DNA of 64,000 bases from Stictocephala bisonia (GCA_035578905.1 JAQJVL010000416.1:248001-312000), one strand, 5' to 3'; counted from the stretch's first letter, positions 1-12,029 are shown. Made by a program: numbers and translations. Notes: generated by a model not told the origin, from the letters alone.

Positions 1-1544
1 AAGGACAACAGAAACTAACACAACCGCCACAATACGCACAGCTCGGCAACCTGCCAAGCACTGATCACTCATTGGGTCTCAGGCAACTAACTAGTGCCGC
101 TTGTTGGCAGGGCTATAGTCTGCGTCATAGCTGCCAGATCGCACCAATTTGCGTATTTATTGGACAGACCTCGTATAGTTAATCTACTATTATTTGTAGT
201 GAAAAGTCACATGTTGAGGTGTATCGAGCACAGCAAGAGTTGGGGTTGGCACGCAAAGTGTGCTGGGGTGTCCCCTAGTTATTAATATAAATGTTATCTA
301 CTACTAACAACATACCACATATTTATTGTTAAATTTTAATATAATATAGTGATTTATTGTAGTTTTAATATGTAATGATTTATTGATATAAGCAAATTTT
401 GACAGAGTGCAACTGCCTTGTTTTAGATTAGATTTGTACTTGTAGATTTGACATGTCCTATTCAAACTTATGTTTGTCAATGGAATAAATAATTCTTGAT
501 TCTTGAACATATAAACGATTTAACCTATTAATACAGTTACACTCATAACTTTCTATAGCTATTTTCTGCACCAATTCATCTTTTATCATGATCTTACTTA
601 TTAATTTCATTATTTGTACTATTTTACCTTTTTTTGTTATACAATTCTTTGAAAGAATTAGTTCAAGATCAGTTAAAACATCCAATTTAGTTCCTATACT
701 GATACCTTTAACATTGTAATGTAAACAGGGAATAGATTTTGCTATGGTAGATATTTTTAGCTGTGTTATTTATCTTTAGACTATAATCTGAACATTCCTC
801 ATAGTCAACATTACGTAGTTTAGTTGATGAGGGGCTGGAATTGTCCAGAGATGGAAGTGATGTCTGATCTTGGGCTGGAGTTGAGATTCTGCTAGATATC
901 CAAGGTATTATCAAGATTTTATGTGTTCACCATTGATGTTTGAAGAGACAAGTGTAAAAGTCAATTTTCCTGTGTGTGACAGAAGGTTGTTGAGTTTATT
1001 TGGTAGTTCTCTTTTCAGATGAATTGAGCTGAGATTGGCTGAAATTTCTTTGAGCTATTTACTGTTTTTGAAACTCCTCTGTTATAGAGGATCTTACGTT
1101 TCCAACAAATTCTTTTAAGACAGTCCATTGTGAAGTTTTCTATAAGATGCTCACGAGAATACCTAGGCACTAGGCTTGCGTGCTTGAGGGGAATAATACT
1201 AGGACTGGAGGGAAGGGCAGTCCCACCACTGCTGTATCCCTCCACCATTGCCCATTGAGCTGCGCTTGCATCGCCTCTGTGTAGAAAAGTATTTCTTTTC
1301 ATATCCTATGTTGTTTCTTACATTTATTATTACGGCCAATCAGAAAGGTCATTTCATTTTTTATTGAAAGTAAAACCTCTTATTGCTAAAATAAACAACT
1401 ATGCTGTCTTTGTAAAGTCTGATCTGGAAATTGGCAATTTCCTAAATTTGCTTATAAATCAAACTATAGTATGATCAATGAATCTATGAACAAATAAATG
1501 GAAAATAACTTTAAACGTGTCATATATTAATTTAAAATAATTAT
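1..1544. other. unassigned AT-rich sequence
   Basis: No gene is recognised here. Short open frames exist on the minus strand (458-685, 708-914, 1015-1302). The 458-900 stretch, read on the minus strand, is lysine/asparagine rich and could be a decayed LINE piece, but I see no catalytic motif. Treated as non-coding. Confidence 0.5.
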
Positions 1545-1685
1545 TACAATCTTACTATCTAAAACAAACCACATCCGGACAACATTATTTTGGCCTCAAG
1601 GATTTTTATTTTTAATCCCTCAACCCTGGGAAAATTCTGATTTCCGCCCCAGAGGCTCCTATACGTCCGGTGTGGGAATTATTCA
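1545..1685 (+). repeat. dispersed repeat D2, copy 1
   Basis: Resembles 2150-2312 in the same orientation. Both contain a 'tctaaaaca' start, an oligo-T/A middle, and a closing block with 'cctgggaaaat', 'gatttc' and 'gccccagaggctccta'. Two diverged copies about 600 bp apart suggest a local duplication or two copies of a small non-coding repeat. No coding potential. Confidence 0.6.
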
Positions 1686-1814
1686 ACAATTTATTGTTTA
1701 GAAGAGCTTGTGTGTTTTGTTTACTTACTTGTCCATATGTGGTGGAAGTATTTTAATATTTTTTTGAACATCTATTTATGTATAATTACCAACTTACTGA
1801 CTGAACAATTAGTC

Positions 1815-2015
1815 TGTGCTCATGGCCAGTGAAACCTGGACATAGTTGGGGAATGGAGAGGGGGCTCTTTTATGAAAACATTGGTATACGGAAATAGTTG
1901 TCTTGCAGATAAGTTAAATGTCTATTTATATTATCAGCCGATGTTAATTTCGCAATATTTGTTAGTAATATGATTATTAGCAACATTGTGCCCGCACAAA
2001 CTAATTGTTCCATGA
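1815..2015 (+). repeat. dispersed repeat D1, copy 1
   Basis: Shares an approximately 180-bp diverged block with 43045-43245 in the same orientation. The best conserved core is 'gagggggctcttttatgaaa'. It is followed in both by a TATTA-rich stretch with 'atcagc', and by a GC-richer tail with 'actaa'. Probably a short interspersed or MITE-like repeat. Its ends are not defined. Confidence 0.6.
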
Positions 2016-2149
2016 GCATATACTTTGTCAGATTGTTTCTTCACTATCACTGTTTTTATTTTTACTCCTTATTAAATAATCTGTTTATATCGTATTTGTA
2101 TTTATTTTAATTTTCATAATTAATAATTAAATTCTCTCTTTTTATTATC

Positions 2150-2312
2150 TTATTATCTAAAACAAGCAACTTCTGAAAAAAAATTTTTTGGCTCCAAAGA
2201 TTTTTAAATAGGGGGGAGGGTGGTTCAACCACGATAAATCGATTGGCACTGGTCTCAAGCCTGGGAAAATAATGATTTCTGCCCCAGAGGCTCCTAGATG
2301 TCCAGTGTTATC
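2150..2312 (+). repeat. dispersed repeat D2, copy 2
   Basis: Second copy of the repeat described at 1545-1685. It contains an extra segment with a G-rich run (around 2210-2220) before the shared 'gcctgggaaaat' block. Confidence 0.55.
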
Positions 2313-2525
2313 AACTTCGCAGAAAAAATCAATATGGAACCATTTCGACTTCTAGCAGAAAGTGGGGTATCAAACTATAGGTATTTATCTCTAAATCAAT
2401 TATACCACTACATTTAGGAGGATACAACATTTGGATTAGATTAGATACACCGGGTTGTGGTCCTGTCGCCAAGCCCACTGCGCCTAGACTCCATGGCTCT
2501 TTGCGCCCCGAGCCTGACGACAGTG

Positions 2526-3476
2526 TCACAAGAGACCAGTCCCCCTTATGAAGGTCATGATCTCCCCGAGTGTAGCCCTTCTAACATCCTCTGGTTCCAG
2601 AAAAGCGGCACCCAGAGTCCTATACCTAAGAGATGAGAGAGCTCCACAACGACAAAAGATGTGTATGGAGCTCTCCTCATCCTCCTCACAGAGCCTGCAT
2701 GTGGAGTCCTCTGTTAGGCCCATAATCTTCATATGTCTGTTAAGAAGATTGTGTCCGGTCAGCATTCCCGTAACCGCCCTCACCTTGGCCCGGTTACAGC
2801 TCAGCAGATCTCTGCTATACCTGCGATCCGGTCCTTGGATAAGAGCACGAGATTGCCTGAGCCCGGACTCGGTCCTCCATTTACCATTGTGTTCCTCAGA
2901 GGTCCACCTGTCAATTCTTCTTTTTACCTTTTGAAGAGGAATGCCAAGAGCCGGCTCCGGCCCTAGCAGCGGACACTTTGCCTCTCTCCTAGCCAGTGCA
3001 TCGGCTCTCTCATTCCCATCGATACCAGCATGCCCAGGGACCCATATGAGTCTCACCTGTTTATGCTGGCAAAGAGTCTCCAGCATCCCCTGGCACTCCC
3101 ACACCAGCTTAGAGCTGGTACGTGGTGCCATGATCGCCTTTATCGCCGCCTGGCTGTCCGAGCAGATTGAGACTACTCCTCCGAAGCCACCAAGACGCAT
3201 TTTTTCTTGTGTGGCTGTCATGATAGCCATCACCTCCGCCTGGAAGACGGTTGCATGGGCCCCTAGAGGTACAGACAGAACTTTCCGTGCCCCCCTCCTG
3301 TACACCCCAGCACCCGCGCCTTCTTCTGTAAGTGAGCTGTCTGTATACCAGACGCTTCCTTTGACTTGTGCGGGCTCGGTACTCCCCATCCACTCATCTC
3401 TGCTTGGAAGGAAGGCCCTGACCCGCCTGTCAATTCTGTATCTAGGTACCATTAAGTCTGTTCCCATCGAAATCAA
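2526..3476 (-). pseudogene. LINE ORF2 C-terminal fragment: RNase H domain and Cys/His motif
   Basis: Open frame of 316 codons, the 3' part of a LINE ORF2. RNase H would remove the RNA template during reverse transcription. The four acidic positions are visible: D in YTDSS, E in FQAEVMAI, D in CSDSQAA and D in GIDGNERADALA. A C-terminal CxxC...HxxxC motif (CRLC...HIFC), usual in this kind of ORF2, follows. The apparent start is an internal methionine. The real reading frame continues upstream, but is cut by the nested element at 3506-5386 and resumes at about 5395. No endonuclease or palm domain is present in this copy, so it is a dead fragment. Confidence 0.85.
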
Positions 3477-3505
3477 TGGGTCCAGACCAATGTCCCCAGA
3501 TAGTA

Positions 3506-5386
3506 ATAATAATAATAATAATAATATTGGCTTTATTGTACAAAAGTGTTTTTATACAATTGGCGAACTTAGGACTAATAACTCCTCTCTTACAGTTAAC
3601 CCTTTTATGTTAAAGTATAACAAAGCCTAAAACATGAAATACAGAACTAAACTAAAGAAAAATAATAATAATAAAATTACAAAGAAGCAAATAATATAAA
3701 CTAAATGAACTACTAACATATTTTAAACTTTACCATTCTCACACTCATACACTCGTTCGACCCTAATCCCAGACCCCATCCCCAGCTACAATCACAGACT
3801 CATCCGTTCAAAAAGAAAGGCTTTCAATGATGCTGTGAACCGTCAGACTGTCATATCTCTTTAAATATGGAGAAAGATTATACCATTCTCTGCAGGCAGT
3901 TACTGAAAAGGAATTTGTGTAGAAAGATGTTCTATGAAGAGGAATACGTAATATTGACGAGGCTGAGCGTGTCTCCTTTGCACCAATTTTTGAGTTATAC
4001 AGAAAGTTTTGAGAGAGGTATTTCGGATTCACATCATTAAGTACTAAAAACAAAATACTCAATATTTTTAATAATCTAAGGTCGGCCAATTTAAGAATGG
4101 AATTTTGAATATAGTATTGAGAGATATGATCATCATATTTTAAATTAAAAATAAATCTAATACAATAATTTTGACAAACCTGAAGTTTATTAGCCACAGT
4201 CATGTCATTGTACACAGAGTTGCAATAGATGAAATGTGGAAAGAAAAGTGCTTTTACAAGACGAAGCTTTATTTTTACTGGGAGAAAGTATTGAAGTTGT
4301 TTGAGGGAATGGATAGAACCAAAAGCCTTTTTACAAACACTAAGCACTTCTTCCCAAGTCATATTCTGGTTAAAAATAACACCTAAATTTTTAACTGAGG
4401 TACAGAAAGGCAGAGGGTTACCATTGACTAGAATTTGTTTGATGTTGTTTATATTGAATTTGGTGTGAAGGCGAGAGGATCAAATAATAATGGGCTGTGT
4501 TTTATCCCCATTAAGTTTAAGGCCATGATTTTTGGTCCATTTGACTAAATTTTCAATATCTAGGTTAATACGAGTTATTGTTTCGTTTAAGGTACTAATA
4601 CAAGAGTGAGCATGGATTTGCAAATTGTCAGCATACATGTGATGTTTCGTGAAGGATAAGACTGAGCTAATATTGTTAATATATATAGGGAAAATAGCAG
4701 TGGACCTAAAATTGAGCCTTGAGGAACACCAGACGAAACAGATTTAAAGGTTGAAGTTCTGTCGCCCACACGCACACACTGCTGACAATCAGCTAAGTAA
4801 AATCTAATCCAACATATGCTGCTATCTGAAAAGCCTAAAATCTGGAGTTTAACCAGAAGAAGGGAGTGATCCACGCAGTCAAAAGCCTTAGAAAAATCAA
4901 ACAAAGTTAAGACTGTACATTTTCTAAGATCCATGGCTCTTCAAATGTCATCTGTGACATAGAGAAGAGCTGTTTCTGTACTATGGCTGGAACGAAACCC
5001 TGATTGATATGTATTAAGAATATTATTATTATTCAAAAATGTGTTTATTTGTAAATGGACGATCTTTTCCAGGCATTTAGAAATGGTGGGCAAAATGCTA
5101 ATAGGCCTGTAATGTTTGGCTTCTGATGGTACAGGTACTTTGTTTAATGGGAGAACAAGGGCATATTTCCATAAGCTAGGAAAAGTAGTTGTGGCCAATG
5201 ACTTAATGAATATAGCAGTAATGACAGGAAGAACAGCACAGAGTATTTTTTTTATCATCTTAATCGAAATACCATCCACTCCTGTAGCATTACTGGTAAC
5301 TTTACGAAAAGCCCTTAGAGTATCAATTTCAAGGACATGTTTAAAAGAGAATCTTTCAAAAGGCAAAGGTGGATTGGGTTGGTTAG
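3506..5386 (-). mobile_element. 5'-truncated jockey/CR1-like LINE nested in the RNase H LINE
   Basis: A 1.88-kb minus-strand LINE inserted into LINE copy 1. The exact 8-bp direct repeat AGATAGTA (3498-3505 and 5387-5394) is the target duplication. The full-length relative has the uninterrupted site at about 11717-11726. The 3' end is a TTA/ATT microsatellite preceded by 'caataaagcc' (minus strand). Removing 3506-5386 plus one repeat restores the host element's reading frame around its LHGDIL motif. Confidence 0.9.
3808..5366 (-). pseudogene. Decayed reverse transcriptase of nested LINE
   Basis: Three minus-strand open pieces in different frames make up one reverse transcriptase. 4941-5366 is the fingers region, with an HYRPISILPTISKCLEK motif. 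4587-4934 has DFSKAFDCVDHSLL and GVPQGSILGPLLF. 3808-4362 is the thumb/C-terminal region, ending with a VTACREWYNLSP-type block. Frameshifts separate them. At about 4628-4642 the catalytic YADD box reads YADN, so a metal-binding aspartate is lost. The endonuclease is absent because of 5' truncation. Confidence 0.85.
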
Positions 5387-5394
5387 AGATAGTA

Positions 5395-5803
5395 TATCCC
5401 CATGGAGTCCTGGTTGGCCAGGCAACCAGCCACCAGTCGTCCTTATTCTAAAGGCCGCTTTACAAGCCTCCCCTTTTTCAAACAGGTCCATTGGGCGGAG
5501 CCCAGTGAGGACCTTCATTGCCGCCAATGGGGTTGTTCTAATTGCGCCTGTAATTCCCAGGCACGCCATTCTCTGACATCTGTCTAGTGTTAGCCTTGCA
5601 CTGTTCTGTGCCATAGCCGGTCACCAGACAACTGCCGCATAACATAAGGAGGGCCAAAGTACACTCGTGTATAGCCAGTAAACCATCTTTGGTTTAAGAC
5701 CCCACGTTGTCCCAATGGCCCTCCGACAAGCCCAAAAAGCCATTCTGAACTTCCTGGCTTTCTCCTGAAGGTGCTTGAGCCAGTTCAGTTTAGCATCCAG
5801 GAG
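5395..5803 (-). pseudogene. LINE copy 1 ORF2 segment (thumb to linker)
   Basis: Upstream part of the RNase H LINE ORF2, separated from its RNase H domain by the nested LINE. Read on the minus strand it starts with LDAKLNWLKHLQEKARKF and passes a WGLKPKMVYWLYTSVLWPSL block, typical of the thumb/linker after the reverse transcriptase palm. It continues after a stop near 5617 into an LTLDRCQRMACLGITGA block and ends at the insertion point. The corresponding thumb segment is deleted in the other copy at about 11965. Confidence 0.8.
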
Positions 5804-5812
5804 ACAACATTT

Positions 5813-7336
5813 AAGGGCTCTGCCCCCTCCCAAATAAAAAATATACTCAAAAACCCAATATTGGGTAATTTTAAACTAATACAACTTAGTGAGATATCAA
5901 ATTAAAGGAATTCTTCTCTTACTTACTAATATACCATCAGATTTTAGAAAAGACTGTGTATGGGCTCCACTACCCCTGGGGATCTCGTGTTGCATACAAG
6001 GAAGTGCTGTAATAAATTATGTTCCAGTTGAGAAATTGAGGTTATGTTGTAAATGAACAGCGACTCAGCAACCATGTGAAACAACTCTCCTGCATTTTCA
6101 AACAACAGCTGACAATATGTTTGCTAATATAGACGTTTAGTCTACAATGTGATTGACGAAATCTATAGGTCTTGTACCGCATATAACTAATACGTAATTA
6201 CTCTGTTGCGGCACGTAAGTTATAGATCTCGTGTAAGATTTAGATTACTATTAAATTCACAAATAAAAATGATTCCATAGAGTTCAACTCTTGCAAAAAT
6301 GTGTTAGTTAGTTACATCAAAAAATATCACAAACGCAATTAAGCAATTAAATGCGAATTTCATCATTGTGTGTATGTAAGCCTACAATATGAGACCATTG
6401 GATCTCGTGACGCAGTGAACATGTTAACACTTGTTCAATGAGGCAACTTCACACCCTAAAATCATAGTCGTTTGGTGCATGTTGCCTACAAACTGTTTAA
6501 ACAGCGCATACACTTTTCACGTTCACTGTGAGCTATCTGGGTAGAGTTATTTATCTGTGGTTTAATCAATTAACATGTGATGTCCTAGTAAGATTCCTCT
6601 CTTTAATTCCAAATCTTGCTCCATGTCTTTAGTTTTCTTGTTCAATAATTTTATTTGATTTTCCAAAATAAAATTATTTTGTAGGTGTAATACGTTATAA
6701 TATTTTCAAACAATTTTTATTACGTTATTATTTTTAGGACTTGTACGTCAAAACGGAATGTCGGATAACAAGACTCAACTGTAATATCTTTTCTTTAGTT
6801 ATGTACTTTTGTAAAGCTCATTTTCAAATTTTGATTATTATTAGCCTACTGTATTATTATGTGGAAATGCATTTTGATTAGTTATTTTATTTATATTTTG
6901 TTAACGCCTATATTTTTGTCTTATTTTCATTAAGTTTGAAGATAGCTTCATATAGGATGTCAAAATAGAACATTACAATTTTCTAAGTGATGTCTGGCCA
7001 ACTAATCTATTAAAGTAAATAGCCTACCTGTTATACTCCATAGTTAGGGCACCTTACTTGATTGACTCTATGATGAATGTAAATGTTTATATATATTTTT
7101 TCTCATAGATTTTTAATGTTATGAAAAATTAAGTAGGCCTACAGTATTTTTGTTTGATGTAGATGCTCAAAATGCAATGATCACACGTGTAGATGGTTTG
7201 GCTTTAGCTGACTAAAGATATGGTAAAGCAGTGAAATTTTAGCACCATAATATATCAACAAAGGTGTCGAAAGGCTAAGGTATTAAAAAGGTTGTTCTGT
7301 TTGTACCTGTTTTAACCTGTTTTTTCTGTTGTAAAG
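5813..7336. other. unassigned AT-rich sequence upstream of host gene
   Basis: No coding region or recognisable repeat. This would contain the promoter and any 5' non-coding exon of the zinc-finger gene. I see no element that fixes a transcription start. Confidence 0.5.
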
Positions 7337-8020
7337 GTTTTAAAAAATGCTGAAAACAAGAAATAAATTGAAAACCAAGAAAGATACTACCAAAAAAGGA
7401 GATAAACAAATTAAGAAGGTAGTACATAATGTAAATGATAGAGATGGCTGTGTGTGTAACAACTTAAAAGCAATTGTCGAACAGTTGCAGTCAGTATCTG
7501 ATAAACTTGTTGCTGAGACGCTTGATGACAGTTATGATAAATTTTCAAAATATATTTCTTCTCTTCTAAGAGGTTTGCCTCAGAAAGAAGTTCTTAGTAT
7601 AAAGAAAAAAGTAGTCAATGATATTGTTGAAGCATTGAATGCACATAAAAGTAGCAATACAGAGCAATGTTCAACTGAAGCAGTACATAACCAAAGGAGT
7701 GACAGCAAGCTAATTTTAAGCAAAAAGATAACAAAGTATAACATATCTGGGTCTGAGCTCTCAAATGTTGCCAGCAGTTCAGAAGAATTAAACGTAGTAG
7801 ACTCTATACCAGGCCAAAATGATCCCCTCTCACATGATGACCTGTTGCCAGTTTATCTCATTAACCCTTTGCCTGTCACTGTTCAATTTGCTGACCCATA
7901 TGCTGCTTCCACTTCTGCAAATATCACTCAGTGTTCACCAGCAAACCACCATGTTTCAACTGTGAGAACAGTTTCTTCTACAGCCGAAGGAACTCTGCTG
8001 TCCATTACACTTCCTATCAG
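7337..8020 (+). CDS. Host C2H2 zinc-finger gene, exon 1 of coding region
   Basis: First coding exon of an unrecognised host gene. The start codon at 7347 opens 224 codons, and the exon leaves in phase 2 at the donor CAG|GTAAAA (8020/8021). A pyrimidine-rich stretch ending in AAAG (to 7336) looks like a splice acceptor, so a 5' non-coding exon probably lies upstream. The residues are lysine-rich at the start (MLKTRNKLKTKKDTTKKGDK), then helical and Ser/Asn-rich, with no recognisable domain and no signal peptide. A nuclear role fits the basic N-terminus and the zinc finger in exon 6, but this is inference. An unspliced frame would stop directly at the donor, which is why the exon call matters. 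Confidence 0.75.
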
Positions 8021-8695
8021 GTAAAAATGTACATGGTAACTTTTATTGCTAGTAAATTGATCAAAGTCATTAAGATGTGACATATAAATTTGTGCACAAA
8101 TTGTTAATTGATTATTTATAATAGTACAGATGTTAAGATGAATCCAAAGATATTATCGTTGAAATGATTATTTTCTGTTCATTGAAAAAACATTTTTTGT
8201 AGATAAATTATAATTTTTGTTGGAGGGAAACAAAAAGTTAAAACATAATATGCCCATTATTCTTTTATTGTTTTGGTTATTTATAATCATTTATTTAGTG
8301 TTTTAAGGTCTCTAGGTGACCATTTATTTTCTATATAAATCATGTCAAATCCTAGCAATTTTTGTTGGTTTAAGTTAAATGTTATTATTTTCAGAAATTA
8401 AAAAAGCCAACTTTCATTTCATCCTGGAGCAGTATCAGTAAAAGTACATATAGAAAGCAATCATTGTTCACAACACTGTAATGCAGTTTAATCGGCAATG
8501 ATCCTTTAAAACCCAAACTGCCTGGCAGGCTGGAAAACACTGTTATACCATGGTAGTGACCGTATTATGCAATACACTGAACATACAAGGTCATGATCAA
8601 CTGTAGCTTTCTTTTTAATCTTTTGTATTCTTAAGAAACAAATACAAGTTTGATAAAAAAACTTATACTTTTGTTTGTTCTTTTTTTATTGGTAG

Positions 8696-8809
8696 TGAAG
8701 GTTTTATGGGCGAGAACGCAACCGAGAGTTTGCCACTGTCAGCAGAAATACATCCCAGGACAAGAGGCCAGAAAAGGAAACATAGCTCTGACAATCAGGA
8801 CACAAAAAG
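8696..8809 (+). CDS. Host zinc-finger gene, exon 2
   Basis: 114 bp between a strong acceptor (T-rich tract then GGTAG, ending 8695) and a donor AAAAAG|GTAAAAG (8809/8810). It enters in phase 2 (AG+T = Ser) and leaves in phase 2, with no stop. The coded peptide contains EGFMGENATESLPLSAEIHP followed by a basic RGQKRKHSS stretch that could act as a nuclear localisation signal. The phase match with exons 1 and 3 is the main support. An overlapping frame in another phase (8650-8880) is a shadow. Confidence 0.75.
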
Positions 8810-10119
8810 GTAAAAGTGTTAGAAGCAAGGGCATTCATTCAAGCAGCAAAAATGATTGTGTTGGACAATTGATATGTTAGACATTAAAGTATTGCATCAA
8901 CAATAATTAGTCACTGCACTCATTACAGGAATTTCATTAAAATTATTAAATATAATGGTAAGTCATTTTAAGCAGGTTTATTAGATTTTTCCTCTAGTTT
9001 ATGGTACATTTTTTAACAATTTTATTTGTAATTAGAATCTATATTTTCTGGTGACAACAGCATCAATATTTACAAGATCCTTTAATGATCCTTTACTACC
9101 TACTCCTTTACTACCTACATTATTTACAAGATAACCAGACGTTTCGCCCTTGCTGTGATGTGGCATTTTCAGTGGTATCGCTGAGGCTGCCACTATCTAT
9201 AATTTTTTTTGAGGATCTCTATCCTACGCAGATTTATTAAATTATACATTTGAACAATATTAAAACTATTCATGAAGACTATAGTCATGAAATCTACAGT
9301 TTTGTATCGATGCATAGTTATCTCATTGCATGACTATTTCAGGTAATGGAAGTACAAAAATAGTCATATAATAATCATCACAAACAACTAACCAAGAAAA
9401 AATTGTGTTTTTCTAAACATTTGAAAAAGGGCTTGAATTGTTTAGGTTTTCAGGTAAGAAAACAGGCTTACTTTATAAAAAAGCCTTTCAGAGTACACTT
9501 AATTAAAACAAATCAAGCCCAAGTGAAAATAGTTCCAGGCTAATGACCCTATTTACAGTTCTTGGTTAGCTTAAAGGATACTAGGCCAGGAATTAGTAGT
9601 AAACAAATAAAGAAGAAACTTATTTTTCACAAACGTTCAATGCCATTGGCACTTTTCCCAGGTGACTATAATGTGTCATTCCTGTATTTGTTTACCACTG
9701 TAAGGTCTTAGTGGACTTGTCTTCTTTGGTTAGATTGCTGATGTGCCATCTCTCCTAACATACTTATTTTCAGTTTGCGATAAAATTACAACATTAGAAA
9801 AGAGGCAAGTTCCTCTATAGTATTTACATCACTATTTATACCATCCCATTTATTCATTGCATTTAAAATCACTTATTCCCCCACCAAACTGCTGTGGTAT
9901 TTTTCTCCTGGCTCTTGTATTTACATCACTAATCCTACCACTTCCATTTTGTTTTGCATTTCTTTGTTTTCTGGCAACTGAGTAATGTTATTTTACACTA
10001 TTTGTATTCTGGCTATTTAACCTTGTATTTGTGTTGCAGGTATCATTCGTATTCAACTTTTTCTTATTATATTAAGTTATATGAACAATTTCAGTTTTTA
10101 AAATAACACACTAATTTGT
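8810..10119. other. intron 2, left part, unassigned
   Basis: AT-rich intronic sequence. A short partial duplication of 'cctttactacctac' lies near 9088-9118. No coding region or element boundary is recognised. Confidence 0.5.
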
Positions 10120-10363
10120 ATTAAAGGTTAATCACCTGCAATCTGCTAGTGATTCTGGAAATCCTCTTGGATTATGCCTTTCGACTTTTGCCATCATCAG
10201 ATCCTTAAACTGTTTTTTTTTTTTTTAACTTCGACAATGCCATCAATTAATTATTTAAAAAATGTTCAAGTTTAAGGATCTGAAGATGGCATAAAATCTG
10301 AAATGCGTAATCCAACTGGATTTACAGGATCACTGGCAGATTGCAGGTAATTAACCTTCAATA
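10120..10363. mobile_element. 244-bp MITE with long terminal inverted repeats
   Basis: The left end (from 10120, 'aaaggttaatcacctgcaat') is the reverse complement, with few mismatches, of the right end (to 10363, 'caggtaattaaccttcaat'). Pairing extends inward over about 60 bp on each side through 'agtgat', 'ctgg' and 'ggatta' blocks. A 7-bp direct repeat AATTTGT flanks it (10113-10119 and 10364-10370), which would fit a transposon with a 7-8 bp target duplication. No coding capacity. The superfamily is not assigned. Confidence 0.75.
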
Positions 10364-10999
10364 AATTTGTCAAAATGATTCAGAAAAACAACACTAATCT
10401 GTTATTATTATTAATAATAATATTAGTAACAATAAATACATAAATTATAAAGAGTTTTTGACAACTACCTTTTATGTATACAAATTTGATAGTGTACAAC
10501 CATCTTATAGCAATTAAAAACTAAGGATATCATAAATATACTATCTGGGCTCTTATATAAACTTCCTTGCATTCAAATCTAGAAAATTAACATTTTTATA
10601 AAATTCACTTTTTTGTATAAGTTTTTAAATTTGAAAGGGAAGTTGGTTGCACTGCTATAACTGTAAGGGGAAAATTTAGTTCCTTAAATTTTTGGGAGGG
10701 AATTTTATTCTACCATTTAAATGGGTCTTTGTCTGGAGGGTATTAAGAGGAATGTAGGCTACACCTTAGCTGAGATTAGATTAGATACACCGGGTTGTGG
10801 TCCTTAATCTCACCACGCCTAGACTCCAAGCACTTTGCGCCCCGAGCCTGGCAACAGTGTCACAAGAGACAAGTCTCCCTAATGAAGGACAGGGTCTGCC
10901 CGAGTGTAGTCCGTCTGATATCCTCTGGTTTCAGAAAAGCAGTACCCAGAGTCTTGTACCTAAGATATGAAAGAGCTCCACAATGACACAAGATGTGTG

Positions 11000-11893
11000 G
11001 AGCTCTCCTCATCCTCCTCACAGAGCCTACAAGTGGAGTCTTCTGTTAGGCCCATAATCTTCATATGTCTATGAAGACGATTATGTCTGGTCAGCAGTTC
11101 TGTTACAGCCCTCAGCTTGGCCCAGTCACAGCTCAACAAAGCTCAGCTGTAACTGCGATCCGGTCCTTGAATAAGTGAATGAGACTGCCTGAGCCCAGTA
11201 TCGTTCCTCCATCTACCAGTGTGTTACTCAAAGGTCCACCGATAAATTCTTCTCTTAACCTTCTGGAATGGGATGCCTAGGGCTGGTTCCGGTTCCAGAA
11301 GAGGGCTCTTTGCCCCCCTTCCTAACCAGAGCATCAGCCATCTTATTTCCATCATTGCCAGTATGTCCAGGGACCCATATGAGTCTCACCTGTTTACGTT
11401 GGCAAAGGGTCTCGAGGATCCCTGGCACTCTCATACCAACTTAGAGCTGGTACGTGGCACCATGATTGCCTTTATCGCCGCCTGACTATCTGAGCAGATG
11501 GAAACAACTCCTCTGAAGCCCCCTAGACACATTTCGACACATTTCTTCCTGTGAGCTGTCCGTAAACCGGACGCTTCCTTTGACATCTACAGGCTTAGTA
11601 CTCCCCAACCACTCATCTCTGCTGGGAAAGAAGGTCCTAACCTGTCTGTCAAATCTGTACCTAGGTATCATTGAGTCTGTCCCCATTGCAAGCAACGGAT
11701 TCAGACCAATGTCTCTAGATAGTATGTCACCATGGAGTCCCGGTTGGCCAGACAGCCAGCCAACAGACGCCCTTATTCTATAGGCCGCTTTACAAGCCTC
11801 CCTCGTTACAAACAGGTCCATACACCCGAGTCTAGTGAGGACCTCCATCGCCGCCAGTGGGTTGTTCTGATAGTGCCTGGAACTCCCAGGCAC
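11000..11893 (-). pseudogene. LINE copy 2 ORF2 RNase H region
   Basis: The longest open piece is 11486-11893. It carries the NPLAAMEVLTRLG, GQPGLHGDIL and RFTDSS blocks homologous to copy 1 at 2526-3476 and 5395-5614. The RNase H core downstream (11000-11485) is deleted and frameshifted, so the later acidic residues are not in one frame. The uninterrupted sequence at about 11717-11726 shows the empty target site that the nested LINE occupies in copy 1. Confidence 0.8.
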
Positions 11894-12029
11894 TATCAGA
11901 ACACGCCATTCTCGGGCATCTATCTAGTGTTAGACTTGCAATGTTTTATGCCATGGCCGACCACCAGAAGCTCTTAGCACCGTGCTTCCCATAGTAGGCA
12001 TGTATAGGCCATCCAGTGGGTAAAGATTC

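Larger units (their letters stand above)
2433..5803 (-). mobile_element. 5'-truncated RNase H LINE (copy 1), interrupted by another LINE
   Basis: Minus-strand non-LTR retrotransposon of an RNase H-bearing group (I/Loa/R1-like); the clade is not certain. Its 3' end has the same terminal block as the full-length relative at 10774-15932 ('acaccgggttgtggtcc' on the + strand, with a GATTA-repeat tail). It is flanked by an exact 9-bp direct repeat ACAACATTT (2424-2432 and 5804-5812), taken as the target-site duplication. The 5' truncation falls in the reverse transcriptase thumb, just before a LDAKLNW-type motif. Without the nested insertion (3506-5386), about 1.5 kb of this element remain. Confidence 0.85.

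Noticed and set aside
458..914. Minus-strand lysine-rich frames as a host exon or LINE piece
   Set aside because: Some resemblance to a LINE endonuclease start, but no catalytic motif and no boundary. Left unassigned.
2941..3630. 229-codon plus-strand frame
   Set aside because: Shadow of the RNase H domain on the minus strand, which has clear catalytic motifs.
8650..8880. 76-codon frame with a hydrophobic start resembling a signal peptide
   Set aside because: The hydrophobic part is the translated poly-T splice-acceptor tract. The real exon 2 (8696-8809) uses another phase that links with exons 1 and 3.
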